From Alphaproteobacteria bacterium (GTDB lineage Bacteria > Pseudomonadota > Alphaproteobacteria > Caulobacterales > Caulobacteraceae), in contig JAGWSE010000385.1 in assembly GCA_028869395.1 (NCBI GenBank), forward strand, positions 1 to 5,003: a DNA stretch of 5,003 nt, in the 5' to 3' direction. Shown piece after piece: positions 1 through 4,069 of this stretch. The translations under genes and the position numbers were made by a program. The notes beneath the pieces are model-generated. The model was not told where the DNA came from. It searched no databases and saw only the letters and a program-made list of their open reading frames with translations. How positions within the stretch are numbered: the stretch's first letter is position 1; the number at the start of each line of letters is the position of its first letter.

Positions 1-801
1 ACCGGCGCCTCCGCGTGGACGGCCCCGGGTCGCCCAGGCGATCAGCCGGGTGTAGGCGAGCGCCGCTGCGCCGGCCACCAGGCCCATCCCGACCGCCCAG
101 CCGAGCTGTGGCAGCGAGAGCCTGTAGGCAGGCGTGTCGTAGGTGGGCTGCGCCGGCAGCAGCAGCCACGAGGCGGCCGCCCCCAGGATCGAGGCGGCGA
201 GCGCCGGCAGCGCCACCGGCAGGGTAAGCGTCCCGAGCAGCACCTCGATGGCGAACAGGGCCCCGCCCACCGGCAGGTTGTAGGCCGCCGCCAGCCCCGC
301 GCCCGCCCCGCAGGCGGTGAGCAGGCGCCGCTCCGGCGGTGAGAGGCGCCGCGCGCTCGCCAGCAGGTGCGCGATCACCGCGCCGGTCTGCTTCAGCGCG
401 CCCTCGCGCCCGAGCGCCGCGCCCAGGGCCACGATCGCGATCGACAGAACCGACCGGGCCAGCGTCTTCAGCGGCGGGCTTTCCCCGGCGCGGAACCAGA
501 TGGAGACCGTCAGCTCCAGCGCGTGGCCGCCCTTGCGCGCCCGCAGGATCAGCAGCCCCGCCGTTACCAGCACGCCCGCCAGGAGCACCACGACGATCCG
601 GCGCAGCGGCGAGGCGGCCGCGACGGCGGCGACGAAACCGCCGGTCTCATAGCTCCACGCCAGGTGCTGCAGCGCATGGAAGAGGCGCATCAGCAGCCCG
701 CCGGCGAGGCCCGCGCCCACGCCGGTGATCGCCACCAGCGCCCAGAAGGTGGGCGAGCTTTCGATGCGCCGCCGGGGAACGACGTTGGCCTGCGGATGCA
801 T
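1..801 (-). CDS. ClC-family voltage-gated chloride channel/transporter, N-terminal part (3' end outside window)
   Basis: The frame is open from an ATG at 801 to the left edge, giving 267 residues without a stop. It is very hydrophobic, as expected of an inner-membrane ClC protein moving chloride or another anion. The family's anion-pathway motif is visible as LGREGALK (residues 130-137), with the gating glutamate at E133. A second hallmark, AAAYNLPVGGALFAIEVLLG (171-190), follows. The first ClC signature, usually GSGIP, is replaced by GGHALEL (91-97). The residue after E186, where the proton-handling glutamate sits in E. coli ClC, is V187, as in channel-type members. Bacterial ClC proteins usually have 400 or more residues, so a C-terminal portion lies outside. 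The ATG is the first start codon after an in-frame stop at 868-870, and no good Shine-Dalgarno precedes it. It lies 80 bp downstream of the dioxygenase on the same strand, so co-transcription is possible. Confidence 0.88.
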   Translation of the reverse strand, partial: MHPQANVVPRRRIESSPTFWALVAITGVGAGLAGGLLMRLFHALQHLAWSYETGGFVAAVAAASPLRRIVVVLLAGVLVTAGLLILRARKGGHALELTVSIWFRAGESPPLKTLARSVLSIAIVALGAALGREGALKQTGAVIAHLLASARRLSPPERRLLTACGAGAGLAAAYNLPVGGALFAIEVLLGTLTLPVALPALAASILGAAASWLLLPAQPTYDTPAYRLSLPQLGWAVGMGLVAGAAALAYTRLIAWATRGRPRGGAG

Positions 802-881
802 GCCACAAGAACCGCGGCGAGCCGCTCGCGTTGCGCGACGCCGCCGCGCCGGGCGAGGAAGGCCCTCTCAGGCGCGCCGGA

Positions 882-1766
882 TCAACGCGCCGGCGGCTCC
901 TCGCCCACCACCGACACCCGCTCGCCGTAGCGCGAGTACGGGTAGTAGTCCCACACCGCCTGGTGCTGGGTGCAGCGGTTGTCCCACATCGTCAGCGTGT
1001 TCGGCTCCCACCGCACGCGGCAGTGCAGCTTCGGCTCGCGCCGCAGCAGGTCGAAGCACATGTCGAGGATGGCGCGGCTCTCCCAGCGCTGCACACCGAC
1101 GATGTGCGTGGTGAAGCCGGAGTTCACGTAGAGCACCTCGCGGCCGGTCACCGGGTGGCGCGTGATCACCGGGTGCTCGTGGCGCGGATAGCCGCCCTCC
1201 GGGGGCGTCGAGCGATAGTTGCCGATGTAGGGCATGGCGCCGTCGTGGACGGCCGTGAGCCCCTCCAGGAACGTACGCATCGGCGGCGAGAGCATCTCGC
1301 AGGCCATGTACATGTTGGCGAACAGCGTATCGCCGCCGCCGCACTCCGGCGTCTGGGTGATGTAGAGCAGCGAGCCCAGCGGCGGGATCGCGTCGCAGCT
1401 GACGTCGGTGTGCCAGCCCTCGCCCGCCGTGTAGGCGGACTTCGCCGTGGTCTTCACCACCAGGATCTCGGGGTCCTGGTCGGGACGTCCGTGGTGCATC
1501 GGGTGCACGTGCAGCCGGCCGAAGTGACGGCCGAAGGCCTTGTGCGCCTCGCGATCCAGGTGCTGGTCGCGGAACACGAGCACCAGCCAGTCCGCCCAGG
1601 CCTGCTTCACATCGGCGATCTGCTGCTCGCTCAGCGGCTTCGACAGGTCGAGGCCCCTGATCTCCGCCCCGATGTGCGGCGAGATCGGCTGCACCTTGAA
1701 GCTTGCGTATTCGGTGCGGCGCGTCTCCTCGATGGGAACGTGCTTGGACAGGACGGCGACAGTCAC
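882..1766 (-). CDS. TauD/TfdA-family Fe(II)/2-oxoglutarate-dependent dioxygenase
   Basis: This 294-residue cytosolic enzyme belongs to the TauD/TfdA family, which couples 2-oxoglutarate decarboxylation to hydroxylation of a substrate, often a sulfonate, sulfate ester or aryloxy acid. The iron triad is visible: H119 and D121 in WHTD, and H268 in DNRCTQH. T146 in GGDT and R279 sit where TauD places its 2-oxoglutarate ligands. The spacings H119-T146 (27), H268-R279 (11) and H268-R283 (15) match those I recall for E. coli TauD (H99-T126, H255-R266, H255-R270). Other family hallmarks are HVHP (86-89) and VNSGFTTHIVGV (214-225). The position equivalent to TauD N95, a taurine contact, is G115, so the substrate is probably not taurine. 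Length is normal (TauD has 283). The start is GTG, chosen because GGAGG lies 8 nt upstream. The gene diverges from the P450 gene. Confidence 0.93.
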   Translation of the reverse strand: MTVAVLSKHVPIEETRRTEYASFKVQPISPHIGAEIRGLDLSKPLSEQQIADVKQAWADWLVLVFRDQHLDREAHKAFGRHFGRLHVHPMHHGRPDQDPEILVVKTTAKSAYTAGEGWHTDVSCDAIPPLGSLLYITQTPECGGGDTLFANMYMACEMLSPPMRTFLEGLTAVHDGAMPYIGNYRSTPPEGGYPRHEHPVITRHPVTGREVLYVNSGFTTHIVGVQRWESRAILDMCFDLLRREPKLHCRVRWEPNTLTMWDNRCTQHQAVWDYYPYSRYGERVSVVGEEPPAR

Positions 1767-1774
1767 GGGCGTAA

Positions 1775-1779
1775 CCTCC
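1775..1779 (-). promoter_or_regulatory. Ribosome binding site (GGAGG) of the dioxygenase gene
   Basis: On the minus strand GGAGG ends 8 nt before the GTG codon at 1766-1764. It decides the start, since this GTG is the only start codon at proper spacing from a strong Shine-Dalgarno sequence. Confidence 0.85.
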
Positions 1780-1790
1780 GGGGTGGGCGG

Positions 1791-1807
1791 CGCGGGTTTC
1801 CCCCGCG
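1791..1807 (-). other. Short inverted repeat in the dioxygenase leader
   Basis: CGCGGG and CCCGCG form a perfect 6-bp stem around a 5-nt loop, 24-41 nt upstream of the GTG start of the dioxygenase. It would lie in the mRNA leader if transcription starts further upstream. A GC-only stem of this size can arise by chance in this DNA, so a regulatory role is only a possibility. Confidence 0.2.
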
Positions 1808-1885
1808 TCTTGTCCCCAGAATTCGCCTCTCCGGCGCGCGAGTCCAGCGCTCAGACGCGACCGATGATTTCCGAACTGCAAAAGA

Positions 1886-1899
1886 TGACGCCAGCGTCA
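1886..1899. promoter_or_regulatory. Perfect dyad TGACGCCAGCGTCA in the divergent intergenic region (candidate operator)
   Basis: TGACGC and GCGTCA are exact inverted repeats separated by CA. The element lies between the dioxygenase and P450 start codons, 120 bp from the former and 79 bp from the latter. It sits just upstream of a weak -35-like TTGTTC (1902-1907) that faces the P450. A 14-bp dyad in a divergent control region is a typical site for a dimeric HTH regulator, and TGAC/GTCA ends recall GntR-type half sites. The regulator itself is not in the window. Confidence 0.4.
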
Positions 1900-1901
1900 C
1901 C

Positions 1902-1930
1902 TTGTTCGGCGGCCCGGGAAAGGGCATGAT
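1902..1930 (+). promoter_or_regulatory. Weak candidate promoter for the P450 gene
   Basis: TTGTTC (1902-1907) and CATGAT (1925-1930) are separated by 17 bp. They match the sigma-70 hexamers at only 3 and 4 of 6 positions. Placement right after the 1886-1899 dyad and 48 bp before the P450 start is sensible, but the match is weak and may need an activator. Confidence 0.22.
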
Positions 1931-1965
1931 CGCCCCTCAAGACGCGGTCACCGACGGGGGCCGCC

Positions 1966-1971
1966 AGGAGG
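1966..1971 (+). promoter_or_regulatory. Ribosome binding site (AGGAGG) of the P450 gene
   Basis: A consensus AGGAGG ends 7 nt before the ATG at 1979, which fixes the P450 start and predicts efficient translation. Confidence 0.9.
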
Positions 1972-1978
1972 AACTCCC

Positions 1979-3256
1979 ATGGACGACGGCTCCCTCGACC
2001 TGAAGCGCGCCGCGCGCGACGCCGCCTATTCGATGCCCATCGAGGAGATCAATCCGGTCGACCCGGAGATGTTCCGCAACGACACCTGGCATCCCTATTT
2101 CGAACGCCTGCGCAAGGAGAACCCGGTCCACTGGGCGGTCTCCGAGGAGGAGCAGGTCGGCGGCTACTGGTCGGTGACCCGCTACAACGACATCATGGCG
2201 GTCGACACCAACCACCAGGTCTTCTCGTCGGTCCCCACCATCGTCCTGCCCGATCCGGACGAGGACTTCACGCTTCCGATGTTCATCGCGATGGACCCGC
2301 CCAAGCACGATGAGCAGCGCAAGACCGTCAGCCCGATCGTGGCCCCGCCGAACCTCGCCCGCCTCGAACCCATCATCCGCGAGCGCGCCGCCAAGATCCT
2401 CGACGACCTGCCCATCGGCGAGGAGATCGATTGGGTCGACAAGGTCTCCATCGAGCTCACGACCATGACGCTCGCCACCCTCTTCGACTTCCCGTGGGAG
2501 GACCGCCGCAAGCTCACCCGCTGGTCGGACGTGGCGACCGCTGCGCCGGAGAGCGGCATCTTCGGCACCACCGATCCGGAGGAGGCCGAGCAGATCCGCC
2601 GCGGCGAACTGTTCGAGTGCGTCGACTATTTCACCCGGCTCTGGAACGAGCGCGTCAACGGCCCGCCCGGCCACGACCTGATCTCCATGCTGGCGCACGG
2701 CGAGTCCACCAAGGACATGGACCGCATGGAGTACCTGGGGAACCTGATCCTGCTGATCGTGGGCGGCAACGACACCACCCGCAACACCATCTCCGGCTCG
2801 ATCTACGCGCTCAGCCAGAACCCGGACCAGGAGAAGATCCTGCGCGAGAACCCGGGCCTGATCCCCAACATGGTCTCCGAGACGATCCGGTGGCAGACGC
2901 CGCTCGCCTACATGCGCCGCAGCGCGCTGGAGGACACCGAGATCGCCGGCCAGAAGATCAAGAAGGGCGACAAGGTCGCCATGTGGTACCTCTCCGGCAA
3001 CCGTGACGAGACGGTCATCGACCGGCCGAACGACTACTGGATCGAGCGGCCGCGCGTGCGCCAGCACCTCTCCTTCGGCTTCGGCATCCACCGCTGCGTC
3101 GGCAATCGCCTGGCGGAGCTCCAGCTGAAGATCATCTGGGAGGAGATCCTCGCGCGCTTCCCGAAGATCGAGGTCGTGGGCCCGCCGAAGCGTGTCTTCT
3201 CCTCCTTCGTGCACGGCTACGAGCACCTGCCCGTGGTGATCCCGACGCGGAACTGA
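1979..3256 (+). CDS. cyp153: Cytochrome P450, CYP153 family (medium-chain alkane/fatty-acid terminal hydroxylase type)
   Basis: This is a full-length soluble bacterial class I P450 of 425 residues. The heme motif FGFGIHRCVG (366-375) supplies the thiolate C373. The I-helix oxygen-activation motif is GGNDTT (262-267) and the K-helix ExxR is E301-R304. Several stretches are close to what I recall of CYP153A6 and relatives: MFIAMDPPKHDEQRKTVSPI (101-120), LATLFDFPWEDRRKLTRWSD (165-184) and the C-terminal end VHGYEHLPVVIP. CYP153 enzymes hydroxylate the terminal carbon of alkanes, and some use alcohols or fatty acids. They take electrons from a [2Fe-2S] ferredoxin and its reductase. Neither partner gene is next to it here, which is unusual for characterised CYP153 operons. 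In substrate recognition site 5 the usual (A/S)HMRRTA reads AYMRRSA, with Y311 replacing His. Start is fixed by AGGAGG at 7 nt. The family call is firm; the exact substrate is not known. Confidence 0.95.
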   Translation: MDDGSLDLKRAARDAAYSMPIEEINPVDPEMFRNDTWHPYFERLRKENPVHWAVSEEEQVGGYWSVTRYNDIMAVDTNHQVFSSVPTIVLPDPDEDFTLPMFIAMDPPKHDEQRKTVSPIVAPPNLARLEPIIRERAAKILDDLPIGEEIDWVDKVSIELTTMTLATLFDFPWEDRRKLTRWSDVATAAPESGIFGTTDPEEAEQIRRGELFECVDYFTRLWNERVNGPPGHDLISMLAHGESTKDMDRMEYLGNLILLIVGGNDTTRNTISGSIYALSQNPDQEKILRENPGLIPNMVSETIRWQTPLAYMRRSALEDTEIAGQKIKKGDKVAMWYLSGNRDETVIDRPNDYWIERPRVRQHLSFGFGIHRCVGNRLAELQLKIIWEEILARFPKIEVVGPPKRVFSSFVHGYEHLPVVIPTRN

Positions 3257-3260
3257 TCTT

Positions 3261-3300
3261 CCCACCCTCTCCCTTGGCGGGAGACGGAGGCGAGGGAGCC
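3261..3300. repeat. Short REP-like intergenic repeat with imperfect hairpin
   Basis: Just after the P450 stop, TCTCCC (3268-3273) and GGGAGA (3279-3284) form a 6-bp stem with a 5-nt loop, followed by a second purine-rich GAGGGAG block. The pattern CCCTCTCCC..GGCGGGAG..GAGGG resembles dispersed intergenic repeats common in GC-rich alphaproteobacterial genomes. Only one copy is in the window. It might aid P450 transcript termination, but there is no T-tract. Confidence 0.4.
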
Positions 3301-3325
3301 GGCAAGATCGCGGCGTGACATGAAG

Positions 3326-3354
3326 TTGACGGCGCGCTGCGGCGGAGCTTTTCT
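3326..3354 (+). promoter_or_regulatory. Candidate promoter for the CHRD-protein gene
   Basis: TTGACG (3326-3331, 5 of 6 to the -35 consensus) is followed after exactly 17 bp by TTTTCT (3349-3354), a weak -10. Transcription would begin near 3361, giving a leader of about 30 nt containing the GGGAGG ribosome binding site. It supports independent expression of the downstream gene. Confidence 0.4.
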
Positions 3355-3378
3355 GCATGCCCAGGGTCGGGGGACCTC

Positions 3379-3384
3379 GGGAGG
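3379..3384 (+). promoter_or_regulatory. Ribosome binding site (GGGAGG) of the CHRD-protein gene
   Basis: GGGAGG lies 5 nt before the ATG at 3390. It selects this start over an in-frame ATG at 3357, which has no Shine-Dalgarno and would put 11 charged or proline-rich residues in front of the signal peptide. Confidence 0.8.
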
Positions 3385-3389
3385 ATGCC

Positions 3390-3791
3390 ATGAAAGTCCG
3401 CTATCTCGTCATCGGCGCTGTCGCCGCCGTCGGCCTCGCCGGCGCCGCCTCGGCCGCCGAGACGACGCTGCACGCCACCCTGTCCGGTCCGGGCGGCGGC
3501 TCCGGCACGGCCACGGTCAAGGTGGACGAAGCCAAGAAGCAGGTCTGCTGGGACCTCTCCGTGAAGGGTCTCAAGGACGTCACGGCCGCCCACATCCACA
3601 AGGGCGCCGCCGGGATGAACGGCCCGCCCGTCGTGCCATTCACCAAGCCGAGCGACACCGGCGGCAAGGGCTGCGCCACCGCCAAGGACGACGTCGCCAG
3701 GGACCTCGTCGCCAATCCCGCCAACTACTACGTCAACGTCCACACCAAGGCAGAACCCGCCGGCGCGATCCGCGGTCAGCTCGCCAAGTAA
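3390..3791 (+). CDS. Secreted CHRD-domain protein
   Basis: The product is a small exported protein of 133 residues. A Sec signal peptide is clear: MKVR, then a hydrophobic run VIGAVAAVGLAGA, then ASA-AE with likely cleavage after A22. The mature part, about 110 residues, is almost entirely one CHRD domain (first described in chordin). It starts at LHATLSG (27-33), includes AAHIHKGAAGMNGPP (66-80) and ends with YYVNVHT..PAGAIRGQL (113-131). Conserved histidines are H68, H70 and H118. Two cysteines, C53 and C95, could form a disulfide in the periplasm or outside the cell. Bacterial CHRD proteins are common, but their biochemical role is poorly defined, so no function is assigned. It lies 133 bp after the P450, with its own candidate promoter and a hairpin behind it, so it is probably monocistronic. 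Confidence 0.9.
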   Translation: MKVRYLVIGAVAAVGLAGAASAAETTLHATLSGPGGGSGTATVKVDEAKKQVCWDLSVKGLKDVTAAHIHKGAAGMNGPPVVPFTKPSDTGGKGCATAKDDVARDLVANPANYYVNVHTKAEPAGAIRGQLAK

Positions 3792-3805
3792 GCGGAACCA
3801 TCGGA

Positions 3806-3826
3806 GCTGGGGCTCAAAGCCCCAGC
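3806..3826 (+). terminator. Strong hairpin after the CHRD gene, probable terminator
   Basis: GCTGGGGCT and AGCCCCAGC make a perfect 9-bp stem with a CAA loop, 14 nt after the CHRD stop codon. No T-tract follows, so it is not a textbook intrinsic terminator, but its position fits transcript-end formation or 3'-end protection. Confidence 0.6.
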
Positions 3827-3860
3827 ACCATCTGGCCATGATGCTGTGGTCCGCTGCGGC

Positions 3861-3905
3861 AATTCGCATAAACGGTTGTGAATCATTCTATTTTTTATAC
3901 TCGCC
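3861..3905. other. AT-rich island in the intergenic region upstream of the nucleotidyltransferase gene
   Basis: By count only 15 of these 45 bases are G or C, against clearly GC-rich DNA around it. It contains a run of six T and a good -10-like TATACT (3896-3901). The nearest -35-like TTGTGA (3876-3881) is only 14 bp away, too short for a standard sigma-70 promoter. It may be an upstream activating or nucleoid-protein binding stretch, or a secondary promoter. Confidence 0.35.
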
Positions 3906-3925
3906 AGACCTCACTTCGGCTTGCC

Positions 3926-3944
3926 AGGTCACAAATAGGTCACA
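3926..3944. promoter_or_regulatory. Phased direct repeat AGGTCACA-AAT-AGGTCACA (candidate response-regulator site)
   Basis: Two identical 8-bp units start 11 bp apart, one helical turn. Read as 7-mers, AGGTCAC-AAAT-AGGTCAC has the layout of a Pho box: two 7-bp direct repeats around a 4-bp A/T spacer, sharing the GTCA core. PhoB and other OmpR-family regulators bind such tandem sites. The second base of each unit differs from the Pho consensus CTGTCAT, so the regulator is uncertain. Confidence 0.4.
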
Positions 3945-3982
3945 GCGAGGGAGTGGCGCTTGGCGAAGGGACGCGCCGCGCC

Positions 3983-4018
3983 TGTCTATTACCAGATCTG
4001 CAATTTTGGTAATAGACA
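3983..4018. promoter_or_regulatory. Upstream palindrome (candidate operator 1) of the nucleotidyltransferase gene
   Basis: TGTCTATTACCA (3983-3994) and TGGTAATAGACA (4007-4018) are perfect 12-bp inverted repeats with a 12-bp spacer. The right arm overlaps the candidate -35 TAGACA. The arms are centred about two helical turns apart, which suits a dimeric DNA-binding protein. Transcribed, it could also fold as an RNA hairpin, but it lies upstream of the likely start of transcription, which favours a DNA site. Confidence 0.7.
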
Positions 4019-4042
4019 AAGCGCCCGGCCCCTGACTATAAC
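4013..4042 (+). promoter_or_regulatory. Candidate sigma-70 promoter of the nucleotidyltransferase gene
   Basis: TAGACA (4013-4018) matches TTGACA at 5 of 6 positions, and TATAAC (4037-4042) matches TATAAT at 5 of 6, with an 18-bp spacer. This is the best promoter match seen in the window. Transcription would start near 4049, leaving a leader of about 20 nt before the ATG at 4070. Both hexamers fall inside palindrome arms, so occupied operators would block RNA polymerase. Confidence 0.55.
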
Positions 4043-4067
4043 CAATTCTGCGAAACTGGTAATAGTC
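4034..4067. promoter_or_regulatory. Downstream palindrome (candidate operator 2) abutting the start codon
   Basis: GACTATAACCA (4034-4044) and TGGTAATAGTC (4057-4067) are 11-bp inverted repeats with one mismatch and a 12-bp spacer, the same architecture as the copy exactly 50 bp upstream. The shared arms are CTATTACCA and TGGTAATAG, and both spacers carry TCTGC. The right arm ends 2 nt before the ATG. The one symmetry-breaking base (A4040 where T is expected) lies inside the candidate -10. Confidence 0.68.
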
Positions 4068-4069
4068 CC

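Noticed and set aside
817..829. Palindrome GCGAGCCGCTCGC between the dioxygenase and ClC genes
   Set aside because: It has only a 5-bp stem with a 3-nt loop and no T-tract, in very GC-rich DNA; too weak to call a terminator.
317..930. Overlapping plus-strand frames across the left part
   Set aside because: They are antisense to the ClC gene, whose GREG and GGALFAIEV motifs identify the real coding strand.
1878..1899. Sigma-54-like site on the minus strand (TGGCGTCATCTTTTGCA) facing the dioxygenase
   Set aside because: The GG to GC interval is 11 nt, not the required 10, and the -24 element is poor.
831..2003. Long plus-strand open frame (390 codons) opposite the dioxygenase
   Set aside because: It is antisense to the TauD-type gene with its intact catalytic motifs. 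The Arg/Val/His-rich translation is typical of a shadow frame.
1937..3391. Long minus-strand open frame (484 codons) opposite the P450
   Set aside because: It lies antisense to the unmistakable CYP153 gene. Its composition (R, G, D, V, L runs) is that of a GC-rich shadow frame, and it has no recognisable motif.
3838..4035. 65-codon plus-strand frame in the intergenic region
   Set aside because: It has no ribosome binding site and no recognisable sequence, and it runs through the AT island, the direct repeat and palindrome 1. Regulatory use explains this stretch better.
3983..4067. Terminal inverted repeats of a miniature transposon or a CRISPR fragment
   Set aside because: Each unit is a self-contained palindrome with only a 12-bp spacer, without target duplications. 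Two units with promoter overlap fit operators better.
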